27,936 nucleotides of DNA, taken from Oligoflexia bacterium (GTDB taxonomy: Bacteria; Bdellovibrionota; UBA1018; CAIMNF01). Where the stretch lies: the NCBI GenBank assembly GCA_903858975.1, contig CAIOKW010000031.1, positions 1 through 27,936 of the forward strand, read 5' to 3'. The first letter of the stretch is position 1. Every line of letters begins with the position of its first letter. Both the position numbers and the translations under genes were made by a program. The notes under the pieces are model-generated. The model did no database searches, had not been told where the DNA came from, and saw only the letters and a program-made list of their open reading frames with translations. Positions 15,844 to 24,888 of this stretch are shown one piece after another.

Positions 15844-18800
15844 ATGATTTTCCACGAACCGCGCGGCCCCACTTTTAGAACCCTGCTCCTCACCCCCTTG
15901 TTCACACTAGGATTCCTCTTTCTTTCGCATCCGAGCTTCGCAGCCCAGAATTCCTGCCCAGTTCCCCTTCATGAAGAACAAAGTGCTCCCGCTGTGGATC
16001 TCATTCAAAATGATTTGCCCATCGACCGAGATCAGTTACTGGATCAAATCAAAAATGGCTTTGACTCATCCACGCTTGAACCTCAGCTCAGTAATATTTA
16101 TCGCGGCCAAGAACAAGCACTCGTCCAATTTGCAGCCCTCCCCTATCCAGAAAAAGAAGAGTCCGTGAATTTTGCAAATGGGCTTCCGGGCGTTGATGGG
16201 TTGGTTCGCGCGCGCGTGTTTTCAGATTCAAACCCAAATGTGTTTTTTCAAATGAACTTTAGCTTGGACGCTCACGCAAGCTTAGTACGAAATGCTCTCT
16301 TAAGAAAACTGGGCTACAACATTCCATCGCCTAAATATTATCCAAAACTTGCTCTTAAATTCGCGACACTCAAAGACCGGGATGCCTTTCTCGATGTGCT
16401 CGCAAGCGACACCCTCACCTCACGCGGCCGATGGGTCAGAGGCGGAATCGATGAAGTTAACCGAAACCAACTGACACTCACCTTTCAAGATATCGTTCTT
16501 GAGCCCGCGATCATTACCGTGCCACAACTGCACTGGGGAATCCTAACGCCCGACACCCTGGCCTCTCGCCGATCCCTTAGGGCACTCCTCGTTCCACTCA
16601 CGCTTCTCGACATTACCGAGAGCGTGAACATGTATTCTTACGAGCCTGCAAAAATCTTTAACGATGGAATCACTTTTAATCGCACCAACGCAGACGCCTT
16701 CAAAAATGAAACCACCATTGGAGATGCTCGCTGGATTGCACATAAAATTGCTGCCCTTTCTCGCCAAGACTGGATGAATATCCTGCACGCGGGGCACTAC
16801 CCGGCTGACATTGAGGCGCTCCTCATTGAAAAAACCATCGGGCGCGTCGATCAGCTCATGGGCTTACTGGGCATCGAAGAGTTTAAGCGCATTCCTTATG
16901 ATGCTTACCTGACTTACGGAAACGTACTGAAAGGAAAAGCCCTTCAAGAAAAATACGATGGTTACGCATTACGCTTCACTTATGGCGATCCACAGAGTCC
17001 ACTTCATGCATCAGAACTGATTCGCTTTTTTGGGATCTCGACGATCAATGCTGCCCTGACCGCCCTCTTAGAAAAAGGCGATAGCTATCTCCAATTCATC
17101 ACTCCAACCAAGTACATTACTGCACACACACAGTCCCTCATGCAAGATGTGGTGAACCATTTTCAAACCAATCCGAATGAACCTTATATTCAACCTATCG
17201 AAAGCTGGGGCGGACCCGTAATCGGTGGTCAATTGAATGCAAGCCGAAACATCATTACCGGTACCTACTATGGCTCTGAGAGCAAAATTCAGCTCGTCGA
17301 TACAGTCTCTGCCGCGGTCAGCGCTGGAAGCTTTTTCGGGGTGTCCGGTATCCCGAAAGTCGGCATCTCCATCACGCCTACCCTTCAATACAGCAGAAAC
17401 TACGTTCACGTGCGCCCGCTTCCTGACATCAAGACGGCTTGGAAAGAAAGCTGGCTCAATCTTCTCGTTCCTAAATTCATGTTCCACCTTTCGAGCGTTC
17501 TTGCTGGAAAGGCATCTGACTCTGCAAGTGATTCAGTAAAAGCATTTATGGATCAACTCTCACCTGGAGAGATTTTCATCATTACGGATGGATTCTCAGG
17601 CGGAGGGTCGGTGAACGCCCAAATTCCACTCGGAGCCATGATCGGGTTTTTACCGAGTTTTGGCACGCTCACCGGCAGCGCCACCCTTGCTGGAAACTAT
17701 GGAATCTTATCGAGAACAACGCTAGTGCGCACGAAAGATGGATTTCAAGTTTACTTGAGCCGAATCAATTCAAAAACATTTGAAATGGATTTAAACGCTC
17801 AGTTTTTCGTTAAAGTCATCGGAGCAAGCGAGATGGCACTCGGCGGAAGTGCGCACACCCGCGCCTTTGTGATGCCTGAAAAATTTGACGATGAAACCAA
17901 AGCTAAGTCATTTCAATCCGCCCTTCGCGCCATTCTTCGAACCAACAATCCGGAGATACTAGAAGAAGAATTCAATCCCTATCAGATTGATCACCACGCA
18001 AACGGCAATCGATTCGCATTTAATCTAGGGCCCTTTTCTTGGGTCACTCGCCTTAACTTCCATCGGCTCGAAATTACGCCTCCCGTAGACAAAGAAGGTC
18101 GATATCAGGCTGCGGACTTTAAGCGAACGGTCATCGATGGGCAGATTACGAAAACCTCGGGCACTAATCTCTATGGTTTTTTAGGTGGCTTACTGAAGAT
18201 CATCAACCCCATCATCTCGATCGGTGGCGACACCAAAGGCGATGATCCCTCATCGAGCTTCTTAGGGAGCTCCCGATCCTTCACGACTAGCGCCCAATTA
18301 GAGATCACTCCGAGTCGTGAGAATCATACTTTTGTGAAACTGCAGGAGGCCTACTCAGGCTGGTCAATGAGAAAGAATCGACTCCTTCGCATCATTGGCC
18401 GCTTAAGCGATCAGTTACGGGAGTTTAATCCCAAGTCGGGACTCATTAACCCAAGTGAGTTTTCTCAAACCCGTAAAGTTCAATCCTACAACGTAGTATG
18501 GAGCTTCCTGATCTATGAGAACGGATTGAATCGCCTCCTTTCGCTTCTGGACTTGAACGCCACGAATACTCTCAGCGCTCAGCAAACTCTGATTTCAGTC
18601 ATCGGTAAATCAGAATATGAAAGCTATTGTTCGGATCAGGATTTAGAAACAAAGGTTTTTAAAGGGCCCGTTGTTTTTGAAGATCAAGAGCCAGGAGACG
18701 GGACCTATACCGAATCCTCTCAAGGACAAACCCTGACCTTAGGTTGCGTAACACCTTTTATGCAAACGATCTATGACCTCAGAAGCTCACTCCAATCCCA

Positions 18801-19122
18801 TCCTGAGATCTTTGCATCCCAAATCCATGACGAGCAGGCAGCAAAGGAAAAGATTCGCCACCTGAATAAGACGATGGTGGATCTACATCGAGATCTAGAG
18901 CTCTCTCAAATCATTCGCTTGATCGGTAAAGAAAACGCTTTTTTCCAAGTTCGGGTGAGTGGGTTTAGAACGAAAGACGAGAATGGTGACTCTGAGTACT
19001 TCTCAAACACGATTGGCGATATTGATACCGAAACTCTTGCGGGTCCACTCTCTGATATTGAATCGGGAAGCCAAATCTCCAGTAACGAAATTGAAGGAAG
19101 GTACCTCTCCAATGGTTACTAA
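15844..19122 (+). CDS. Large exported protein of unknown family (1092 aa)
   Basis: The N-terminus is a Sec signal peptide (hydrophobic core about 14-28; SFA|A cleavage near 33). I recognise no family. After a mixed alpha/beta N-terminal part (35-420), residues about 455-760 hold glycine-rich amphipathic segments (VIGGQL, AGSFFGVSG, GFSGGGSVNAQIPLGAMIGF), suggesting beta-sheet or membrane-associated structure. The C-terminal 300 residues look more helical, with an acidic tail. Only three cysteines are evident (near 38, 930 and 968). It lies under a strong leaderless promoter, and its last 11 nt overlap the start of a subtilisin-like protease gene. Tight coupling suggests that the two proteins act together outside the cytoplasm, for example as partner or substrate of the protease. 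That role is inference. Confidence 0.75.
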   Translation: MIFHEPRGPTFRTLLLTPLFTLGFLFLSHPSFAAQNSCPVPLHEEQSAPAVDLIQNDLPIDRDQLLDQIKNGFDSSTLEPQLSNIYRGQEQALVQFAALPYPEKEESVNFANGLPGVDGLVRARVFSDSNPNVFFQMNFSLDAHASLVRNALLRKLGYNIPSPKYYPKLALKFATLKDRDAFLDVLASDTLTSRGRWVRGGIDEVNRNQLTLTFQDIVLEPAIITVPQLHWGILTPDTLASRRSLRALLVPLTLLDITESVNMYSYEPAKIFNDGITFNRTNADAFKNETTIGDARWIAHKIAALSRQDWMNILHAGHYPADIEALLIEKTIGRVDQLMGLLGIEEFKRIPYDAYLTYGNVLKGKALQEKYDGYALRFTYGDPQSPLHASELIRFFGISTINAALTALLEKGDSYLQFITPTKYITAHTQSLMQDVVNHFQTNPNEPYIQPIESWGGPVIGGQLNASRNIITGTYYGSESKIQLVDTVSAAVSAGSFFGVSGIPKVGISITPTLQYSRNYVHVRPLPDIKTAWKESWLNLLVPKFMFHLSSVLAGKASDSASDSVKAFMDQLSPGEIFIITDGFSGGGSVNAQIPLGAMIGFLPSFGTLTGSATLAGNYGILSRTTLVRTKDGFQVYLSRINSKTFEMDLNAQFFVKVIGASEMALGGSAHTRAFVMPEKFDDETKAKSFQSALRAILRTNNPEILEEEFNPYQIDHHANGNRFAFNLGPFSWVTRLNFHRLEITPPVDKEGRYQAADFKRTVIDGQITKTSGTNLYGFLGGLLKIINPIISIGGDTKGDDPSSSFLGSSRSFTTSAQLEITPSRENHTFVKLQEAYSGWSMRKNRLLRIIGRLSDQLREFNPKSGLINPSEFSQTRKVQSYNVVWSFLIYENGLNRLLSLLDLNATNTLSAQQTLISVIGKSEYESYCSDQDLETKVFKGPVVFEDQEPGDGTYTESSQGQTLTLGCVTPFMQTIYDLRSSLQSHPEIFASQIHDEQAAKEKIRHLNKTMVDLHRDLELSQIIRLIGKENAFFQVRVSGFRTKDENGDSEYFSNTIGDIDTETLAGPLSDIESGSQISSNEIEGRYLSNGY
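19093..19101 (+). promoter_or_regulatory. Ribosome binding site that sets the protease start
   Basis: GAAGGAAGG ends 10 nt before ATG 19112, which begins a perfect signal peptide. The longer reading frame from 18959 would prepend 51 residues lacking signal character and is rejected. Confidence 0.7.
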
Positions 19123-21817
19123 AATCCTCGCATTTTTTATCGCTACACTGACTCCTGCGGCACACGCTCAAGACAATCTGGGTGCACTGTCCTGGGGCCT
19201 ACACAATTCAGGCTCCTCACAGCAGATTCTGATTGATCACTATACCTCGGGATTAATTCTGGGCGTTTCGGGTGAAGACATTGCTCCCCCCGCGCCGAGC
19301 AGTTCGACTCGGAAAGTAATTGTCGCCGTACTCGATACGGGCGTTGATGCGAGCCACCCGCAATTGAAAGATGCCCTCGTGAGCCCTGGATTTAATCTCA
19401 TCAATAACACCCGAGATACTACCGACACCCACGGACATGGGACGCATATCTCAGGGATCATTGCAGGACGCTTGAATGGCTCTGGCTTTCAAGGGGTCTC
19501 TCAAAATGCGATGATTTTGCCAATTAAAGTAGTTCAAACTGGGCCAAACGCACCCATTCGCCCACAAGATGTTTCTCCAGGTGCAGGAACCGCTTTGACG
19601 GAAACAGTCGCAAAGGGAATTGTCACCGCCATCCAAAATGGAGCTGAAGTGATTAACCTTTCACTTGCGTGGCCATCGAGCATTCGCTCTAAAAAAGTGG
19701 ACGACGCCATGGCTCTTGCGAAAGAGAAGCGCGTGATCATTGTTTCATCGGCCGGGAATGACAGCACGACTGCGAACGTTTATCCCTGCATCTATGAAAA
19801 TGTCATTTGCGTAGGATCACACGGACCAGATGGCTCATTTTCTCACTTTTCTAATTATGGATCCATGGTGGATATACTTGCGCCAGGGACCGCGATTTTG
19901 AGCCTTTGGCCCCAGAAGAAAGCGCCCGTCACCTTCGCGGGACAAGTCGGATATGAGTTTCGAAATGGAACCTCCATGGCAGCACCTTTTGTGGCTGGTG
20001 CGATTGCAGAGCTTCTCTCTCGTGGCTATTCACCTGAGGAAGCGAAAAGCCGGATTCTCTTAGGCTCTCGCCCTACCCGGACTCAATCTCTGTTTAAGTC
20101 AGATGTGGTAGGCGATTTTTCTAAAAACACTTCGACCGAAGTGAAATCAGCGCGCTTTGGAAATCTTGACCTCAATCGCGCGCTTTCGGTCACTCCCTCA
20201 CCCCTTATACTACCGGCAAGCAAGGGCATCATCGAAGTACTCTGGGACGGCAGCAGTCGTGACCTGAGCTTACCGATTGATTTTAAAAATCTATGGCTGA
20301 AGTCAGGAGCGGTCAGCATTTCAATTGAAGATCAAACCTTTAATTTCGACACGATTGATTCAGGCGCTACCGTTACTCTTCCCTTCTTGCTTCATCTGAG
20401 CAACCGTCCTGAAAGCACAATGCACCTAAAAGCTCGAGTGCTGACAGAGGGCTTTTCTAAAACAGAACTGGAAATCACGATCAATGTCGTAAGAGTCCTG
20501 AGCGCTCAAAATCTACCCGCGTCGTCAAAAGTGAGAACCCTGCTCGGTGTAGATCCAGCAAAATTTGATGGAATGAGGTCTGTCGTAAACGCAAAGGCCG
20601 ATGCTTCCCCTGATTTCATACTCACCCGCAAAGAAGCAAATGGAGTCACCCTTTCATTATTGAAAGGAAACATTTCCTCGGGTGCCGTGACCTTTCCGTC
20701 GCTCTCACCAGATCAACTCCTGAACCTCTATAAACTTCCCGATGATTCTTACTGCGCAATTTTCACAAAACAAGATCCAAACGAACCTCGCCCAAGCTTT
20801 ATTCTAAAGAAGCTGAGTTCGAGTTTTCAATTCTTGGATGAAGCAAGAATTGGTACGGATTTAACGGTTTTGTCTGAGAATTTTAAATGGGCGCCTCACA
20901 AAGGGAGCTATACGCCTCTTTGGATTTCTCTTGGGTTCACTCCAACAAAAGATCTTCCTGCCTTTGATCCTTGGAATCCAAAAGCCGTCGACTTAAAGAT
21001 GCCTCGCCTTTTTTACCTCGATGGCGGCGAGCTCAGAATCGTGCACCTTAAAAAAGATCAAGTACCCCTTCAGGTTCTCCTTAACGGTACCGTTCTCACT
21101 GCGCGCGGAAACCAATACCTCCAAACGTATGAGATCCTCACGATTAAAGACGGTGAGATTTCATCGAGCAGCAGTCTAAGCCTCGCTGAATACCGAATGC
21201 TGATTGGACTTGATCCGGGCACCTCCCTACTCGACGTAAATGCATCCGCGTCCAGCACTACCGTACTTTCAGGGGCTTCAGTACCGGGAAGCTTTAGGGT
21301 TTCAGGAATTGGCGAAAATGGGTTTGATCAAATTTTAAAGCGCTCGACCCCCCTTGATTCGATTGTTTCAATCTTAGGGGCTTACAGTGACGGGCCGAAC
21401 AAGTACTTCTTCGTTCAAACCCACTATGACCTACAGTTTTTTAGCACTCGATCAAATGAGGCCATTTCCACATCATTGAATCGCTATAGCTATATTCCTT
21501 CCATGATCTTTGGAAGGAGCTTTTATCCAGCCATTGCTAAAGCGGCTGAGGGTGAGGGCATTCCGGCGATGTACATCCCAGCTAGTATTGCAAACAACAA
21601 TACTTCCGAGGTCATTGTGGCGGATCCACTTAAAGGCAAACTCATTCGTCCCGCTAGCCTTCATTTAAGAATTCAGGACCCCGCTTGCGTGGGCCTCGGG
21701 AACTTGATTCGTCCGAGCGGATCAGAGCCGTCTCACCAAGTGTTTGTGTGTGGTAATCAGTTGATTGAAGTTCCGCTCGTACTTGAAACTACCACCGATG
21801 GGTCAGCGCCTCGATAG
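19112..21817 (+). CDS. Exported subtilisin-like serine protease (S8) with large C-terminal region
   Basis: The 901-aa product starts at ATG 19112. It has a signal peptide (1-19, AHA|Q) and then a peptidase S8 domain (about 66-320) with a complete catalytic set: Asp75 (VAVLDTGVD), His109 (HGHGTH), oxyanion Asn216 (SSAGND) and Ser288 (NGTSMAAP). Little or no I9-type propeptide is visible between the signal peptide and catalytic domain. The remaining 580 residues are beta-rich and unassigned; the later part (about 490-890) resembles repeated strands of a propeller or FG-GAP-type fold, although no repeat is clear enough to name. The start overlaps the upstream 1092-aa gene by 11 nt, suggesting translational coupling. 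The 3' end overlaps hutH on the other strand by 29 nt. It is probably an active periplasmic or extracellular endopeptidase; its substrate is unknown. Confidence 0.92.
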   Translation: MVTKILAFFIATLTPAAHAQDNLGALSWGLHNSGSSQQILIDHYTSGLILGVSGEDIAPPAPSSSTRKVIVAVLDTGVDASHPQLKDALVSPGFNLINNTRDTTDTHGHGTHISGIIAGRLNGSGFQGVSQNAMILPIKVVQTGPNAPIRPQDVSPGAGTALTETVAKGIVTAIQNGAEVINLSLAWPSSIRSKKVDDAMALAKEKRVIIVSSAGNDSTTANVYPCIYENVICVGSHGPDGSFSHFSNYGSMVDILAPGTAILSLWPQKKAPVTFAGQVGYEFRNGTSMAAPFVAGAIAELLSRGYSPEEAKSRILLGSRPTRTQSLFKSDVVGDFSKNTSTEVKSARFGNLDLNRALSVTPSPLILPASKGIIEVLWDGSSRDLSLPIDFKNLWLKSGAVSISIEDQTFNFDTIDSGATVTLPFLLHLSNRPESTMHLKARVLTEGFSKTELEITINVVRVLSAQNLPASSKVRTLLGVDPAKFDGMRSVVNAKADASPDFILTRKEANGVTLSLLKGNISSGAVTFPSLSPDQLLNLYKLPDDSYCAIFTKQDPNEPRPSFILKKLSSSFQFLDEARIGTDLTVLSENFKWAPHKGSYTPLWISLGFTPTKDLPAFDPWNPKAVDLKMPRLFYLDGGELRIVHLKKDQVPLQVLLNGTVLTARGNQYLQTYEILTIKDGEISSSSSLSLAEYRMLIGLDPGTSLLDVNASASSTTVLSGASVPGSFRVSGIGENGFDQILKRSTPLDSIVSILGAYSDGPNKYFFVQTHYDLQFFSTRSNEAISTSLNRYSYIPSMIFGRSFYPAIAKAAEGEGIPAMYIPASIANNNTSEVIVADPLKGKLIRPASLHLRIQDPACVGLGNLIRPSGSEPSHQVFVCGNQLIEVPLVLETTTDGSAPR

Positions 21818-23285
21818 ATGCAATCGCCTCATAAAACGGGGCGTCTTCATCAAAATAAGGAACGACCTTACGCACTTCTTTATGAATGCGCGCGAGCTTC
21901 TCGGTCGTTTTTAAGGGGGCGAGAAGGTCCACCCCTTGGGTTGCTGCCATCATTTCCATAGAAAGCACTCGACGCACATTCTGGATCACGCGAAGACATT
22001 TTCTTGCAGCCCATGCCCCCATGCTAACATGATCCTCTTTATCTGCAGACGTCGGAATGGTATCCACCGAAGCAGGATGACAAAGAGTCTTGTTTTCGCT
22101 CACAATACTCGCAGCCGCAACCTGGACGATCATAAATCCGCTGTTTATGCCTGACTTCTTCATGAGAAACGCGGGCAAATCTGAAATCGCAGGATTGATC
22201 ATCTTCTCAATTCGTTGCTCTGAGATAGACCCCATCTCTGCCATGGCGATCGCTAGAAAATCCATACCCATAGCCAGGTACTGGCCGTGAAAATTTCCGC
22301 CACTTAAGATCTCGTCTTCATCTACAAATACGAGTGGATTATCCGTAACCGAATTGATTTCTCTCTCCACAATATCTCTCACAAAACGAAGAGTCTCTAA
22401 GCTTGCCCCATGAACCTGTGGAATACAGCGAAGCGAATAGGGATCCTGTACCTTTTCACACCCTTCATGACTTCTAGCGATCTCACTCTTTTTAGGATGA
22501 TTGAGGAGATCGCGAAAAATTGCCGCCACTTCAATTTGGCCCGGATGAGGCCTAACTTCATGAATTTTTTTATCAAATGCGACACTGGTGCCGCGAAGTG
22601 CCTCGAGAGTCATCGCACCCGAGTAATTCGCCACTCGGAAGAGCTGCTCTGATTCAATCACGGCAAAAACGGCAAGGGCTGCCATGAACTGAGTTCCATT
22701 GATAAGGGCTAGTCCCTCTTTCGGCCCGAGCACCACCGGCTCCAAACCCCTTAATTTGAGGGCTTTCTTACCGGTCATGAGTTTTCCATCTACATAAGCT
22801 TTGCCTTCGCCAATCAATACGAGGGCAAGGTGTGCAAGCGGTGAAAGATCGCCACTTGCGCCGACGCTCCCTTGTTCTGGAATCCAAGGTACGATGTCGT
22901 GGTTGATTAAGTTGATGAGCGCCTGAACCAGCGCAACACTAACTCCCGAGTTTCCCTGGGTGAGCGTCGCTGCCCTTAGAAAAACCATCGCGCGTACCCG
23001 TTCTAATGAAAGGGGCTCGCCCGTTCCGACCGCGTGAGATCGCAGCAAGTTCAATTGAAGTTGCGCAATATCATGCTCTTCAATTTTCACATTGGAAAGG
23101 AGACCAAAACCCGTATTCACGCCATAAATGGTTTCGCCAGATCGAGCTTTCTTTAAGAGGTATTGATTCGCTTTCTTAATCCGTGAAACGGCTGCAGGCA
23201 CGAGCTTAATTTTTACGCCGCCCCTTGAAACCTCAAATACATCCTCTAGGGTGAGCTTTCGTTTACCGAGTTCAAAAGTTTTCAT
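21789..23285 (-). CDS. hutH: Histidine ammonia-lyase
   Basis: The 498-aa product, of usual family length, would deaminate L-histidine to trans-urocanate and ammonia in the cytoplasm. It contains the Ala143-Ser144-Gly145 triad (GSVGASGDLSPLAH) that cyclises to the MIO electrophile, Tyr54 in YGVNTGFG, the block YSLRCIPQVHG, and the HAL-type segment SENKTLCHPASVD followed by IPTSADKEDHVSMG. These favour HAL over phenylalanine or tyrosine ammonia-lyases or aminomutases. The ATG overlaps the rpe stop by 4 nt with GAGG upstream, so it is the last gene of the lptG-def-fmt-rpe operon. No hutU, hutI or hutG gene is visible nearby, so this is a detached first step of histidine degradation. The 3' end overlaps the convergent protease gene. 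Confidence 0.93.
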   Translation of the reverse strand: MKTFELGKRKLTLEDVFEVSRGGVKIKLVPAAVSRIKKANQYLLKKARSGETIYGVNTGFGLLSNVKIEEHDIAQLQLNLLRSHAVGTGEPLSLERVRAMVFLRAATLTQGNSGVSVALVQALINLINHDIVPWIPEQGSVGASGDLSPLAHLALVLIGEGKAYVDGKLMTGKKALKLRGLEPVVLGPKEGLALINGTQFMAALAVFAVIESEQLFRVANYSGAMTLEALRGTSVAFDKKIHEVRPHPGQIEVAAIFRDLLNHPKKSEIARSHEGCEKVQDPYSLRCIPQVHGASLETLRFVRDIVEREINSVTDNPLVFVDEDEILSGGNFHGQYLAMGMDFLAIAMAEMGSISEQRIEKMINPAISDLPAFLMKKSGINSGFMIVQVAAASIVSENKTLCHPASVDTIPTSADKEDHVSMGAWAARKCLRVIQNVRRVLSMEMMAATQGVDLLAPLKTTEKLARIHKEVRKVVPYFDEDAPFYEAIASIEALTHRW

Positions 23286-23935
23286 CTGATTGCCGCCTCA
23301 AGTTCTTGATATGCCTTACTTCGATCCTTCGCTCCAAATATTGCAGAGCCCGCTACAAATACCTCAACTCCTGCCGCACGCGCAGCCATCGCGGTCGTGG
23401 CATTGATTCCACCATCAATCTCAATCAAATAAGAATATCCGTTTTTCTTCTTCTCTGCTGCCAACCACTTTGTTTTATTCAGTGAATCCGCCATGAAGCC
23501 CTGTCCACCAAATCCGGGCTCAACACTCATGATGAGGACCAAGTCTATTTTCGAGAGATAGGGGATGAGCGAATCAACGGGAGTTTTGGGCTTAATGGAA
23601 AGTCCCGCTTTTTTTCCTGATTTTTGAATCATCTCAATTAAGGGAAGTGGGTCGCTCACCGATTCCAAGTGAATGGTAATTACATCGGCTCCGGCACGAA
23701 TAAACCAAGGGATCATTTTTCCGGGCTCATTCACCATCAAGTGACAATCCAAGGTCGAGCGGGTTTTAGGACGGAGGGATTCCACCACGACAGGTCCGAT
23801 CGTCATATTCGGAACGAAATGACCATCCATAACATCGACGTGTAACCAATTCGCTCCATAAGATTCAATCTCTTGAATCTCAGCGAGGAGCTTAGAAAAA
23901 TCTGCGGATAAAATAGACGGCGCGAGCTTCATCAT
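23282..23935 (-). CDS. rpe: Ribulose-phosphate 3-epimerase
   Basis: The 217-aa TIM-barrel enzyme interconverts ribulose 5-phosphate and xylulose 5-phosphate in the pentose phosphate pathway. The family signature is complete: APSILSADF (5-13), metal ligands in HVDVMDGHFVPN (His32 and Asp34 region) and DCHLMV (His65), the phosphate-loop motif VEPGFGGQGF (138-147), IDGGIN with catalytic Asp174, and VAGSAIF (194-200). It starts at the first of two adjacent ATGs, inside the end of fmt (ATGA overlap), and ends overlapping hutH. Many Proteobacteria place rpe close to def-fmt-rsmB; rsmB is absent here. Confidence 0.96.
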   Translation of the reverse strand: MMKLAPSILSADFSKLLAEIQEIESYGANWLHVDVMDGHFVPNMTIGPVVVESLRPKTRSTLDCHLMVNEPGKMIPWFIRAGADVITIHLESVSDPLPLIEMIQKSGKKAGLSIKPKTPVDSLIPYLSKIDLVLIMSVEPGFGGQGFMADSLNKTKWLAAEKKKNGYSYLIEIDGGINATTAMAARAAGVEVFVAGSAIFGAKDRSKAYQELEAAIR

Positions 23936-24888
23936 GCTTTTCCCTTCAGTCTTAACGGAAGACTAAGGCCCCGCCCCTGCATTCCATTTAAGAAGTCTTG
24001 CCCGACAATGGCTCTTTTTCCCTCTTCTTGGAGTTCAAGAATCTGGTAAACCCCTGAGCCGCACTGAATGAGCAGTTCACCACCGAATGAAATTAACTCG
24101 CCAGGGTTCGCAGCTTTTCCCGGAGTATGAAACACAGGCCGGCCTTTTTTAATTTTAATTTTAAGTCCCGATTCTGTTTCAATCCGAGTTCCTGGCCAGG
24201 GATTGAGAGCGCGAACCGCAAGATCGATATCGCGAGAAGACTGTGTCCAATCAATGTTCTCCATCTCTTTGGTGAGTTTATGAGCATAAACCACTTGAGA
24301 TTCATCTTGAACCTTACGGGAAATGGTTCCCGCTTTAAGGCCCATCAATGTTGGGAGAATCATTTTTGCACCCATTTCACTTAATCGATCATGAACCGTT
24401 TCTGCTGTATCCTCGGCTGAAATTGGAGTTTTTTCCTGAAGGAGAATATCTCCGGCATCGAGCTTCGGCGCAATCATCATGGTCGTAATCCCGGTCTCCG
24501 CATCCCCAGAAAGAATAGACCACTGAATGGGGGCAGCCCCCCTCCAGCGCGGAAGGAGAGAAGAGTGAATATTGATCGTTCCATATTGAGGAACATCAAT
24601 GACTGCGGGTCTTAGAATTTGCCCGTAAGCGACGACCACGGAAAAATCTGGGGCAAATGATTTAAGCCTCTCGGTTTCCTCCGGTGTTGAGATTTTTTCT
24701 GGAGTAAAAACAGGAATTCCATGTGCAAGCGCCAGCTGTTTCACGGGGGAAGCCTGCATTTTGAGTCCCCGTCCAACTGGCTTATCGGGCTGACTGTAGA
24801 CGGCAATTACCTCGGCATTTTCAATCAGTGTCTTCAGGGTTGGAACTGAGAACTCGGGCGTACCCATGAACACTACTTTTAACTTCAT
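23932..24888 (-). CDS. fmt: Methionyl-tRNA formyltransferase
   Basis: The 318-aa enzyme transfers a formyl group from 10-formyl-THF to initiator Met-tRNA. The N-terminal formyltransferase fold carries the catalytic triad Asn106, His108 and Asp144 (INIHSSLLPRWRGAAPIQ and KLDAGDILLQ), at the same numbering as the E. coli enzyme as I remember it. A C-terminal tRNA-binding domain follows (about 205-310; RALNPWPGT). GGGAG precedes the ATG, which overlaps the def stop by 4 nt. Adjacent def removes the same formyl group, a very common pairing. Confidence 0.97.
   Translation of the reverse strand: MKLKVVFMGTPEFSVPTLKTLIENAEVIAVYSQPDKPVGRGLKMQASPVKQLALAHGIPVFTPEKISTPEETERLKSFAPDFSVVVAYGQILRPAVIDVPQYGTINIHSSLLPRWRGAAPIQWSILSGDAETGITTMMIAPKLDAGDILLQEKTPISAEDTAETVHDRLSEMGAKMILPTLMGLKAGTISRKVQDESQVVYAHKLTKEMENIDWTQSSRDIDLAVRALNPWPGTRIETESGLKIKIKKGRPVFHTPGKAANPGELISFGGELLIQCGSGVYQILELQEEGKRAIVGQDFLNGMQGRGLSLPLRLKGKA

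Noticed and set aside
18959..19111. Longer N-terminus for the S8 protease starting at 18959
   Set aside because: The extra 51 residues overlap the upstream gene out of frame and hide the signal peptide. ATG 19112 has an SD and a perfect Sec signal.
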